A DNA stretch of 64,000 bases. It comes from Tetrapyrgos nigripes. Its lineage: Eukaryota; Basidiomycota; Agaricomycetes; Agaricales; Campanellaceae. The translations under genes and the position numbers were made by a program. The first letter of the stretch is position 1. Each line of letters starts with the position of its first letter. This document shows positions 11,355 through 21,449 of this stretch, piece after piece. The stretch lies in assembly GCA_013368315.1 (NCBI GenBank), contig JAACJM010000072.1:62001-126000 (forward strand), read 5' to 3'. The notes under the pieces were generated by a model. That model was not told the DNA's origin and did no database searches. It saw nothing but the letters and a program-made list of their open reading frames with translations.

Positions 11355-11976
11355 TGTTAAGTCCAGGCAGATCCTAGCGTTAGGAAACACGTCGGACCTG
11401 AGCGGAAGTCTTATTGGGGTTTTTGGGAAAGGATGAAGACGAATCCGGGCAGAACCGATAGTCTTTGAGATAGAAGTATAAGGAAGACACGGAATGGAAT
11501 CTGTTAAGATGGTACTATGTTGTCTGAAGTCGGATGAGGTTAGGAGACCAGCTAATTTGATTTTAGACTTAAGCTATCTACTATAAAGTTGCTAGCTTAA
11601 GTACTACTTCGGAAACTATCGGAATGAAGAGGAGTAAGATAGGGATGGTTCAGAAATAAAGGAAAAGTACATGGTGCTATTGGAGATGGATGGAGTACTG
11701 CGGAACGAAGTGGAAACAAAGTGGAACGGATTGGAGATGAAGTGGAGTAAGTTTTGGGGATTAGATACGAGCTATCTGGTAGTTATCCGAAATGAATCAC
11801 GGGTTCCCGGATGGGATCCATTTGTGGAGATTAATAGTGGAGCTCGGATATGAATCGGAAATGAATGATTGGAAAGTGTTCGGGATGAAAGGGAATGAAG
11901 TTCGAAATAAAAGGAAAAGAAGTTCGGAAAAGGATTGGATACGATCGGAAAGATGTACGGAAGCATAGATATTACA
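11355..11976 (-). repeat. Solo LTR of the Gy1 family inside Cop1 gag
   Basis: 622 bp bounded by a perfect 5-bp TSD, GGATC (11350-11354 and 11977-11981). Minus-strand ends are TGTAATATC...ACTTAACA. The sequence aligns along most of its length with the Gy1 5' LTR at 52290-52915, for example gaccagctaa, ttagacttaagctatctact and aagttgctagcttaagtact. Removing the LTR and one GGATC rejoins the gag frame (SSDPQPSSSS). It shows that the Gy1 family was still moving after Cop1 had landed in this Gy1 copy. Confidence 0.92.
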
Positions 11977-12440
11977 GGATCTGATGATGTGGAGGGCTGT
12001 GGCGCAGCTTCTCATGGCTGTCCTGGAGGTGGAAATACGAGTGGATTCCTTGGCAGTGGTGCTGTGCATTCTCGATGACCGTTGATAAGTGGTTCTTGTC
12101 CTCTGTTTATGTGTTGTCCCCAAGGATTTGGGTTTGCCTTTGGTGGTAGTGGGATAGAGTTGTAGTGATTTGGACAGGGATGAGCCGTTTTGTTACACTG
12201 ATAAAATTCTTCGCTTTCTATGTCCCAAAAACGATGCACAATGGAGATCTGGTGCTGGTGGACCTACTCTTGTGGTCTGGGACTGCCTCTCCTAGACTGG
12301 TTTCTAGATCCTGACTGTGATCTGATTATCTGTTCAGGTTGTCGACCCTGGGTGCTGGCGATCCGTGCCTTGAACTGTAGCGTTGCGAGCTACTAGTCAT
12401 ACAATGTCGAGAGCTAGACGATGAGATGTGATTAGGCTAG
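11977..12440 (-). pseudogene. Cop1 leader and gag N-terminus
   Basis: The minus strand from the primer site reads an ATG near 12398 (MTSSSQRYSS), a basic Arg/Ser stretch with frameshifts, then FWDIESEEFYQCNKTAH and a Pro-rich end (FPPPGQP) running into the solo LTR after a TGA. FYQCNKTAHPCPN resembles a degraded zinc-knuckle-like motif. Where gag translation starts is uncertain. Confidence 0.55.
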
Positions 12441-12456
12441 GGCAGGGCCCATAACC
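12441..12456 (-). other. Cop1 primer-binding site (initiator-tRNA half-molecule type)
   Basis: The minus strand immediately after the 5' LTR reads GGTTATGGGCCCTGCC. GGTTATGGGCCC is complementary to the anticodon-stem region of initiator tRNA-Met, the primer type described for Drosophila copia (internal tRNA cleavage) rather than a tRNA 3' end. The assignment is from sequence match only. Confidence 0.75.
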
Positions 12457-12758
12457 TATGAGAATAAGTGAATATGAGGACACTTGTTAAACAAGCGATA
12501 TGACAAATACTATTGTGGCTCTTTAGGTATGGACAGTAAACTACTAAGTATTTATACTGTTGGCTACTGTGGCTATGCGAGTCTGTAAATATAACACTGT
12601 GGAGAAAAGTGGATACTACAATGTAATGTCTGATATCAGTTCAGAGTAGTATAGAAAGTAGGTGGTGCATATGTGGATACAAGTGGCGTGTATACTAGAG
12701 GGTGGAGGGAAAGATAAGATTGTTTGTTGTAAGTATAGTTCAATATAAAATTCCAACA
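12457..12758 (-). repeat. Cop1 5' LTR
   Basis: Same ends as the 3' LTR (TGTTGGAATT...TCTCATA on the minus strand), followed at 12759-12763 by the TSD GGACC. It is 302 bp because about 30 bp present in the 3' LTR are absent. Confidence 0.93.
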
Positions 12759-12763
12759 GGACC

Positions 12764-14868
12764 TTCCAGGAAAGAAGCTCAGAGCGACTCGAAAAGTTGT
12801 TCATGAGTAAAGACTGGATGGAAATTCTGCAGATTGACCTTGGCATAGCCACTATCCCCCTCTTTTGGGTAGACGTCCCACTGTCTAGTCAGAGAATCTG
12901 GTTTGGCACCCAATTTACCTAGTTGGAGCTGAATAATGAGATTAAATCCAGAAAGGTACTTGGACCACCATACTTGATGTCAAGAAAAATATTCCAAATT
13001 CTTATGGTCTGTGACAACATCAATAGGGGATCCAGAGCCTTCCAGGTAATGCTGCCAAATATGGAATGCTTCAAAAATTGCAAGCAATTCCTTATCGTGG
13101 ACATCGTAATTGAGTTCGGCAGCGTGAAGGGTGTGGGAATGCAATGCAATGGGATGGACCAAGGACTGGAGCAGAAGCGAAAGCATGCTTAAGGTATTCA
13201 AAGGATTGTTGGCATGCCAGCGTCCATTTCCACAGGATAGCTTTTCAGGTAAGATGGGTGAGGGGTACAATGATATCAGAATAATTATAAATGAACTGCC
13301 TGTAAAATTACAGAATCCGAGGAAAGACTTTATATCCCAGACTTTCCGAGGAACAGGCCAGTCCAGGATAGTATGGATTTTAGCAGTATCCATCGTAAGA
13401 CCCTCAGGAGAGAGAATGTAGCCTAGGTACTCCACAGTATCAACAGGAAAAAAAACATTTTTTGGGATTGACGAAGAGGCTGTGCTTGCAGAGCCAGCAG
13501 AACACTTCATGTACATGCTTCTTGTGATCCTCCTTGTTTTCCAAGTAAATCAGGACATCATCCAGATAAACGATGATGGTAATGTTGAGGAGATCCTTGA
13601 ATATATCGTTGATAAAGCACTGGAAAGCGGCGGGAGCATTGCTGAGACCGAAAGGCATCACTTTCCATTTGAAGGAACTGTAGCAGGTCTGGAAAGCTGT
13701 TTTCCATTCATCTCCTTTGGCAATGCTGACCAAGTGGTAAGTGTGACGTAAGTCCAGCTTGGGATAGATCTTCGCGTGCCTAGGAGTGTCTAAAAGCTCG
13801 GAAATGAGTGGAAGTGGGTACCTATCCTTCTTTGTGATGGCATTGAGGCCACGGAAGTCAACACAGAGCCGAAGCTCTCTGTTTTTCTTTTTCACAAAGA
13901 GGACCAGAGCCACAAAGGAAGAGAACGAGGGTTTGATAAAACCCATGGCAAGATGTTTGTTGACGAATTTTTGTAATTCCCCTAGTTCCCGATTGGATAC
14001 CGGATAAATCCAGGCAACTGGTGGAGGTGCACCATCGACCAAATCAATTTTGAGATCATAGGGACAATGCAGAGCCAGCTTATCCAAGAGTCCTTCATCA
14101 AAAACATCAGAAAAGTCAGCTAGATACTTGGGAGCCTTTGGAGCGGGCTTGGATTCTGAGTTTGATGTGGATGCGGCCTGAGCCTGTACCTCTGGTTCTG
14201 GATTGAGTCGGAGAACCATCAGATCCAGCTGATCTTGTTTGCAACAGCAATGGAAAGCTGCTGCTCCAATGATAGTGATACAGGTGTCATCGACAGAAGA
14301 CACCATTTGTGTGACAGAAGGATAGGAATATATGGGTTCATTCAGCCAGGGAGGTTTCTTGGAGTGAGTGGATGGCTTTAAAGCTGGAAGTGGTGTGGAA
14401 ACCATGGGAACCAGGTCAGTGACAGATGGCGGAACACAGGGTCCAGAGCTCAGAGAGACAGCAACTGGTTTGGGCCCACGGAATGCAATGTTTCCTTTTG
14501 CCCAATCAACCAACTGGTTTGGGCCCACAGAATGCAACGTTTCCTTTTGCCCAATCAACCAATGGGTTGTAGCAGGAAAGAAAACTATATCCTAGGACAC
14601 CCTTACAAGTTGAGTCAACATTAGTGATGTAGAAGTCAAGAGAAACTCGCTCCCCCATCGGAAAGTACACGGAAACAGAGCATACTTTATTAATTGTACA
14701 CGGGACAGAACCATCAAGCAAATGTAGATGAATGGGAGGAATGGGAACAGTAGATAGGGAATGTTCAGAAACATATTGGGAATTGATAAAACAATCTGAT
14801 GAGCCAGAGTCCAAAAGTGACAGAAAAGAAAGGAAAGTGATTGGATTGTTAGTATGACATATTTTCAA
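12764..14868 (-). pseudogene. Gy1 pol, 5' part: protease, RT, RNase H
   Basis: Protease: LLDSGSSDCFI (frame 14868-14506), with GYSFLSCYNP downstream. A short tandem duplication of WAKGN..FxGPKPV (about 14470-14570) overlaps two frames. RT (14558-13440): VKKKNRELRLCVDFRGLN, FGLSNAPAAFQ and VYLDDVLIY, the catalytic YLDD, intact. The RT thumb and RNase H follow in a second frame (13516-12980) with EYLGYILSPEG and TDHKNLEYF; a degraded stretch lies near 13190-13360. The segment ends at the Cop1 insertion. A TGA at 12779-12781 sits where relatives have Arg (SLRAxFLEG). Confidence 0.9.
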
Positions 14869-14968
14869 CGGAAGCGTAAGGGATTTAACAGAAAGAGCAG
14901 CTGCATTGAGAGTGACCTCTTGTATGGCACAATCCTAGTCAATGCAACTCTGATCTCGTGCTGAGGTA

Positions 14969-15762
14969 TCAGAGCTGCAGACTATTTTGGGGACTGCTCA
15001 GAAGCAGTGCCAGACACAGTGTTACCCATGTCATTAGAGGTGGAAGCTGCTTGGCCATGAGCTTCATTAGCTGCCTTCTGTTTGTTACAGTCGTCCATGG
15101 AATGCTTTCCACCACAGAACATACATAAATTCTTCTGTTTGTGGCAGTCCTTCTCAGCCTGAGAGAGTTTCCCATCCTTTCCAAGCTTGTTAGCCCAGGG
15201 TTTCGGGTTCTGGCCAGAAGATGACAAAGACAATGATTGAGAGTTGTTGGAGGATGATGGGTTGGAGTTGGAATTGGAATTGGAATTGGACTTCCCAGAT
15301 TTGTTAGGCTTTCTGGAAGAGCCTGAAGGTTTTCCAGATCCACCATTTCCACCTGAACCCTTTCTGTCACTGTTACCCTTGCCCCCAGTTCTGCTTCTCG
15401 CTTCTTTTTGGCTTGATGACACCGGTAACAGGAATCAATGTGGAGGACTTGGGTTTTAAGTCAGAAGAGTCATTCCTCCTCAGAGACGAGGGAAAGAGCA
15501 TCCTTGATGCGGGGAGCTAAACCTTCTTAAAGAAGTGTCAGAGGGAATGCTCATCCCACACAACCTGTGACACAAGTTGCTGGAAGCGGACGCAATACTT
15601 CATGGCCCAATCGGAATCCTTCATATGAAGGTTTTCCAGTTGGTCCTCAGCATCTCTGACCTCATCATAAACCCTGAAATTATCCTTCAACTCCTTGATA
15701 AAAATAGTGAAGTCTAGGGTCCAAGGAGCAGGATCCTTGGGATCTGGGTTGAGGATATCCAG
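14969..15762 (-). pseudogene. Gy1 gag, C-terminal part
   Basis: Frame 15780-15538 (entering from the solo LTR edge at 15762) reads LNPDPKDPAPW and FVRYD-like capsid helices ending WAMKYCVRFQQL. Frame 15422-14982 is Gly/Ser/Asn-rich and contains the zinc knuckle CMFCGGKHSMDDC. Low-complexity SNSNSNSNP is encoded around 15260-15290. Frameshifts near 15430-15540 separate the parts. The protein would package element RNA. Confidence 0.85.
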
Positions 15763-16539
15763 TGTCAAGAGCGTTGTCACTTAGCAAAACCACCCAAGTC
15801 ACATGATGAACAAGATAGATTGACAAGTTACAATGAGATGAGAGAGAGAGATATAGAGAAATAGTAGAGGCGAGGAAAGGATGAGTAGCTGACTATGCTC
15901 AACACTGCACTGTACTGAGAGTGGAGTGGAGACGAAGTGAACAGACTAAGGAACTAACTACAAGTCCTTTGGTATATATGTAAAAGAAGTGAATTGAGAA
16001 TAAGTGAATAAGTGAGAATGTCCATGGAGATAGGAATTGGAGGAGATAAATGATGTACATGTAAGATCAAGTGATGGTAACTGTAGATGGGGAAGATGAT
16101 GATGGGAATACAAGAGAAATGAATAGTAGTTTGTGGAGTTAAGAAATGAATAGGGAGGTGAATAGAGCGGCGATTCGATGAATCTATATTAGCTTTTCTT
16201 AAGATAGTTGCGAATTTTGTCATTGCGACTTAAGACAGCTCAAGTCTGTCTCAAGTCCTGTATTTAGTATATACACTATAAAATGCATTGGACAGTAGCC
16301 ATCTTAAGATGGCTTGAGGTATGAAAGAAGTGAAGATGGCAGCCATCTTAAGATGACTTAAGATATGAAAAGAAGGAATAAGATATGAAAAAAGTGGAGA
16401 TGGCAGCCATCTTAAGACGGCTTAAGATATATAAAAAAGGTAAGATGGTTTGAGGTATGAAAAAAGTGAAGATGGTAGCCGTCTTAAGACGGCTTAAGAA
16501 ATGAAAAAGGATAAGACGGCTTGGGGTATGAAAAACATA

Positions 16540-17420
16540 AAACTTGCAATTCCATAGTCCACCAGATTCCAGTCTTTTTTTCCTGGCCCTCCGTTTTCTG
16601 GCGTTGACTGCAAATTCATTGTGCGCTGGATCCTCGATATTGCCAGCAACAAGACACAACGCTTCGCTGGAAAAATGAATGTATTACTAACCTTGACAAG
16701 AAAACATTCACAGAGTAAGGTCACTCACGAGAATGCCGCATTTAGGGAAATGAGATTGCAGAACAGAGAAAGACATTCTACAGCAGATTTGCCACTGAGT
16801 GTCACAAGATCCTAATGAAAGCCTAATCATCAACCATCAAAATAAGAAAGACAGTACATACACTGATGAGTTCAAGGGTAGGTTCATCTATCTCAGGCTG
16901 GAACTGAGCAAAATTGGTGGGGCTGTAACGAGGAGCATGTTTGAGAGTGGCCATACTGGCATAAAAGCATTATAAAAGGCACCTATATCCAGCAAAACAT
17001 AAATGTCTTATGTGTGATAGTTTCATTCCTGATATATGCATGTCAGAACGTCACCCAGGGCGAGGAGAAAGGGAATGGCATACATGAGGCTTTTGTAGTA
17101 ATTGCTCTTGTCAAACTTGTAGATAGGCTGTTGAAAACGACCATGTTGTGGTAACACAGGTGATGGGCCATACTTTTCAAATAGCGAGTGGAAAGCAAGT
17201 GGATGACTTTGCATTGTTTCAAGGGCCAAGTATCAGAAATGGCGGCATACCAGGGATCGGGAATAACACTGAGAGGAGATGGCATAGGTGAGAAGGGCAA
17301 GGATGAAGACGGTGGCAATGTTGATACAAGCGAAGGTGACTTGTTGAAGGTGGTGGTTGCGTTTAAGAGTCACTGTGACTGTGACCTGACGCGTGAGGTC
17401 AACGTGAGGTCATGTTTGGT
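16540..17420 (-). other. Possible broken gene inside the TIR element
   Basis: Several short minus-strand frames (for example 17229-17023, with SLFEKYGPSP and FDKSNYYKSLMYAI, and 16724-16560, with RIQRTMNLQS) are less low-complexity than their neighbours. Putative intron borders exist but no family is recognised, and no continuous coding path was found. It could be a remnant of passenger or transposase sequence. Confidence 0.25.
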
Positions 17421-17439
17421 CTCATGATCACATGCATTT

Positions 17440-18170
17440 GTTTTAATTGTTAGGGCCCAGACTCGGATACAAGCTTGTCCACTACCACCACTATTGTCCA
17501 CTGTGTCAGCGAGAACGATAACGACTGTAACAAGAACAACACTGAGTACACGCTCAGCATTCCAACCATTCAGTCTCTATCATACCTTACGCTTCCATTT
17601 CTATGACATTTTTTCCAACCTCTCTCCATCTATAAAAGCACCCTTACCGTCTCTCCTCTCTTCACAGCAGCAATGCTGGTATAAGCATTAACACTGATGC
17701 CCTTGCTCCTGGCAGTAGCGCTGACTATCATGGGAGTAGAGGTTGATGGTGGAAGACTTGCTGTGTGGCCAAGGTATGTTATCTTTATTACCTTCTCTTC
17801 CTTCGTTGGTCTTCCTTTGGTTTTTTTTCTTTACTCCTGCTCATGCCAACTGTGTATCATGCGCATATATTCACTGCCTTCCTATTTTTACTTCTTCTCT
17901 TTCCACTGTTCTCTCATCATCCTCCACCCATCTTAATGTTCCAAATTTCATGTCATTTATTCCTTCTGCTCTTTTCCACTGATAATCTGACTAACTACTC
18001 TGCCATTTCTTTCCTTCTTCTTCATATGGCCATTGAGGTAGAGTAAGAACTACCCTGGAACTTATATGGTGTAGGATGGCAGGCTGTGAGTGGTTTGCAA
18101 CATTCTTTGCTGAAGTCAGACTTGAGTGTGGTGGATTGAATTCTAATCGACTTGTACTTGTAAGTTGACT
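17440..18170. other. Right interior of the TIR element, no gene recognised
   Basis: T-rich plus-strand frames (17697-18046) encode hydrophobic low-complexity peptides. They look like noise from pyrimidine-rich sequence. A TATA-like tctataaaag lies at about 17628. Confidence 0.4.
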
Positions 18171-18702
18171 TGTTTTATATCTTAAGCCATTTTAAGATGG
18201 CTTACCTTGTTCACTTTGCTCATATCAAAGTCGTCTTTTTCATATCTTAAGTCGTCTCACCTTTTTCAGATCTTAAGCTGTCTTAAGTCATCTTACTCTT
18301 TCACATCTTAATCCCTCTTCCCTTTTCATATCTTTAGCTGTCTTAAGACACGATCTTCGCTTTTTTCATTCCCTAAGCTGTCCTACTCTTATTCATCTTC
18401 CCCTTTCCTACATTTTAAGCTGTCTTAAGATAGCCCCTATTGTGACCTTCAACTGTCTTACCGTTTTCATATCTTAAGTTGTCTTAAGATCATCTTCACT
18501 GTTTTCATGTCTGCCGCCATACTACCATTTTCAATGTCTTATTTAATGTCTTAAGCTATCTTCAGATGGCTACCATCCAATGTATTTTATAGTGTATATA
18601 CTAAATACAGGACTTGAGACAGACTTGAGCTGTCTTAAGTTGCAATGACAAAATTCGCAGTTATCTTAAGAAAACCTAATATAGTTACAGCGATTTGTGA
18701 CA

Positions 18703-18902
18703 TCCAGCTCGAAAAATTCAAGCACAGTACCGGAGAGGTAGGAATGTGTGAAGCTGATTTTTGCAGCATCAGTGGCATACACATGGGGACAATTCTGAAG
18801 GTTGATTTGGACTTGGATGAGGAAAGGATGGAGCTTCTTCAGATCAGATCCATCGAAGGTAGCAGGCTTCTTGACGTTGGTTTTCTCACTCGATCCAGGT
18901 GC
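18703..18902 (-). pseudogene. Gy1 gag, middle fragment
   Basis: The minus strand reads APGSSEKTNVKKPATFDGSD, then LKKLHPFLIQ, CPHVYATDAAKISF and SYLSGTVLEFFEL. This is the capsid N-lobe of gypsy Gag (FDGxxxKLxxFL..FATDxAKVxFxxSYLxGxA type). It is bounded on the left by the solo LTR at 15763-18702 and on the right by the Gy2 5' LTR. Removal of each with one TSD copy keeps the frame open on both sides. Confidence 0.88.
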
Positions 18903-19364
18903 TGTCACAAACTGCTACAGTTCTTTGTCCTCCTTCTTCTTCTACTACATTATTGAACCCATTTTCTGATCATTTGTCTATTGCATTTCCTCAATAAACC
19001 TTTTAAACCTTATGTTACTGACTTCAAACCTTATAGAACCTGTCAAACTCTATAATAACTGTCAATCAATCTTCCATTCCATAGATACTATCTTTACCCT
19101 ACATTTCTCCATTTTCTCCTATGTTTCTCCTATTTCTCCTATCTTTCTCCTATCACTTATTCATTGCTCTTCTATATAAACCACTAGACATTCTAACTAT
19201 TCCTTTAGTTCGTTCACTTCATCTCTGCTCCGTATTAGTACTATGCAGTGTAGAGCATAGTCAGCTTACTCATTCTCTATCTCTATCTCTCAATCAATCA
19301 CTTTGTATCTGTCCTCAAACTGTGTGACTTGGGTAGTTAATTGAGTATACCAGCAACCTTGACA
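18903..19364 (+). repeat. Gy2 5' LTR
   Basis: 462 bp, TGTCACAAACTG...CAACCTTGACA, preceded by TSD GGTGC. A TATA-like ctatataaacc is at about 19172. The 3' LTR halves at 38011-38164 and 51405-51719 match it along the whole length. Its ends and the core gtagagcatagtcagc resemble LTR-B (43652-44071), so the two families are related. Confidence 0.95.
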
Positions 19365-20111
19365 CTTGAACGAACTCCCATACACCCACCTCACTATTTG
19401 AGTTTTTTCTCTTCTATCTTGTTTATCCCTGTTCTTGACTCCTTTTACCTTTTATCACCATTTCATCTATACTGCAAGCATTGTTTTCCTTTTATATCCA
19501 CTGGTTAACGACTAGGTGTTGTAGCCTACAAGAGACTAGGTGTCTTTTGTGTTGACTTGGTGTCAATTTGGCTGTAACCATTCATTCTTGACTCCTTTGT
19601 CACCAATCTCTATCGCAAGTGTCGTATTCCTTCCATCCTGTCTTCCCCATTCTCTCAGATTCGCTTCGAACTGCCTGAGAGCCCACCTGACTACAAACAA
19701 CCTCCTCTCCCCCTTCCACTCTATCTACCACACACCGAGTACTGGTGCAGCCACACAGTAGGCATTCGGGCAGATCCTTGGAGTTAAGATCGAAACTTCA
19801 TCTGTACACATTGTTGGGTTTGGAAACTGGGACCAGGTGATGTGATCCTTTCTGTCTATTCGTACATCTGAGTCACCCTCGACCTCAATACCAAGGAAAC
19901 TGTTGTTAGGATTACGGGACCTCTATTCCTCAGAGAGTACAATACACCTATTCCATTCCTTACAGACTACAGCACACCTACCTCCTTTATCTTCAAATCC
20001 TCATGGTGATTTAAAGGGCAGAAAAGAAGGCCCTAAGAGATTGTAGAAAGAGTATATGACGAGTCGACAGTCTGCATCTGCAGATCCAAATCTTTCCTGT
20101 GCAGATCGTCT
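19365..20111 (+). other. Gy2 leader (5' untranslated region)
   Basis: Pyrimidine-rich sequence directly after the 5' LTR with no recognised domain. An ATG frame starts at 20056 (MTSRQSASADPN) and runs to 20370, but from about 20112 it would already lie in the inserted Tpn2. It may therefore be either the original gag N-terminus or chance. No clear tRNA primer site was recognised after 19364. Confidence 0.5.
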
Positions 20112-20370
20112 ACACATCTTCTTCAAACCGAGGGTTCTCAACTGCAATTATAACTTGGAGAGTTCGAAACCTTACATATTCTGTGAAAACCAACCTTGTA
20201 TTAACAGGTACAACACTCAAACACTTCCTGAAACTGAAACCCTTCCTATCGAGTGTGAAGTTGTAACACATAACCAAGAACTCACTACTCAAAAAGCTCA
20301 CCCTATTGTCAACTCCGAAACTGAACCAGAACAAGGATCATCTACCCCTACATGGTCAGACGTTCATTGA

Positions 20371-21449
20371 GTCTCAAGCTCAAGGATTTCCCTTGCACTA
20401 AGTGGAAATTAAAATTTGAAGCATAGTCTGATTTCCTTGAAATGTAGCATTAAGTACATGTACATAGCCTGGCGTAATGAAGAAAATCCAAACTCAGGCT
20501 TTCCCAGCCTTGTTAGGTCCTCAGGACTTGATGCCCATGCTGATGATGTCGTAATATGAAGTCTGTGGGAATAGACCGTCTTCAATGCATTCATGCTGCA
20601 GTGCTTCGGTGACCTGGCACTAAACCATCATCATTCCCTCCTTCACTTTCCTCAATTTGCATACCTCCAGCTTGAACCCATTCCTCAACACCTTCCCACT
20701 GGCACCACCCTGCACCTATTTTGGCCCAGACCCCACAGCTGTGCAACAATCCTTCAAGGCAAGACTTTTCTTGTCCTTTCTGTCTCTTTCTCATTCCTTC
20801 TCTGGCCAACCCTTTCACTGTGGCTCTTCTGGGGTCTTGATCCTGGCTGGGAAATCCACTGGTGCTGTAACCAGAAGTGAGCTGCAGGCAAGGTTGAGCT
20901 GGCTTTTCATCCTTTCTTTTCGCTTTTTCTTCTTTACTTTTCTTCTCCTTTCTGACTTCCTGGTCATTCATGCATAATGCAGGTTCTCACTACTGTTGCT
21001 GGGATCCTCCACCTGTCACCTTTCTGTTTATGTGCAAACCCCTGAACTGGCACAAACTAATCTGTCCAGTGAGCATAGTCCTTTCAGTGAACATTAGTGC
21101 ATATTTCCTTTAGCTGTCTGCATCTGCTTTAAGCTCATGCACACTTATAGCTTGGAAGGAGTCGTTAGAACTTTGCAAACTACTCTCATCTTTACCGCAA
21201 TCTTGAGGATTCATCCTCTTTGTAGTTTCCGACCTCTTTCCAATTACATTAGTACTCGTATCATATACAGTACATAGTTATCGCAGTCACTCAGCAATGA
21301 TACACCTTGCTTCTACTCAAACCTGGACTGATGGACCAATGTAAGATGTAATTTGCAATTCAGTTGGCCATGTCATCTTCGTGTCCATCAGGATATGACA
21401 ATGCCAGAGGCAAGTGCCTTTCTTTTCCTCTTGAAAGGAGTCACTGACC
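20371..21449. other. Left interior of Tpn2, no gene recognised
   Basis: Overlapping low-complexity frames on both strands near 20590-20980 (Lys/Glu-rich on minus, Phe/Leu-rich on plus) mirror each other, and neither has a known motif. Nothing else is seen. Confidence 0.4.

Larger units (their letters stand above)
6621..12758 (-). mobile_element. Ty1/copia retrotransposon Cop1, nearly full length
   Basis: Two LTRs (6621-6956 and 12457-12758) flank gag-protease-integrase-RT-RNase H in copia order on the minus strand. The 5-bp target duplication GGACC is perfect (6616-6620 and 12759-12763). A polypurine tract (6957-6970) and a tRNA primer site (12441-12456) lie in the correct places. Removing it together with one GGACC rejoins a Gy1 pol frame (SLxASFLEGPMLRA, where x is a TGA). 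A solo LTR (11355-11976) later landed in its gag. Confidence 0.93.
16184..18684. mobile_element. 2.5-kb TIR DNA element with subterminal CTTAAG arrays
   Basis: Terminal inverted repeats of at least 100 bp. The left end ctatattagcttttcttaag is mirrored by the right end cttaagaaaacctaatatag, and the following stretch (tttgtcattgc, gacagctcaagtctgtctcaag, tagtatatacactataaaat) is also inverted at the right end. TATA abuts both ends (16185-16188 and 18680-18683), so TSD is TA or TATA, ambiguous because it is palindromic. Inside each TIR are arrays of CTTAAG-centred 10- to 20-bp motifs (16290-16520 and 18175-18560). The interior carries no recognisable transposase, so it is probably non-autonomous. 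Confidence 0.85.
15763..18702 (-). repeat. Solo LTR (family LTR-B) in Gy1 gag, split by a TIR element
   Basis: Left part 15763-16183 and right part 18684-18702 form one LTR on the minus strand, starting TGTCACAAATCGC and ending CGCTCTTGACA. The flanking TSD TCCAG is perfect (15758-15762 and 18703-18707). A second full copy of the family with the same ends lies at 43652-44071. Joining the Gy1 sequence across it with one TCCAG gives the continuous gag reading FELDILNPDPKD. Confidence 0.9.

Noticed and set aside
10014..11436. Plus-strand frames opposite Cop1 gag (Gly/Ser-rich)
   Set aside because: Antisense shadows of Arg/Gly- and Pro/Asp-rich gag codons.
17697..18046. Hydrophobic frames suggesting a membrane protein
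   Set aside because: Three overlapping frames are all hydrophobic because the DNA is T/C-rich; no start context or motif.
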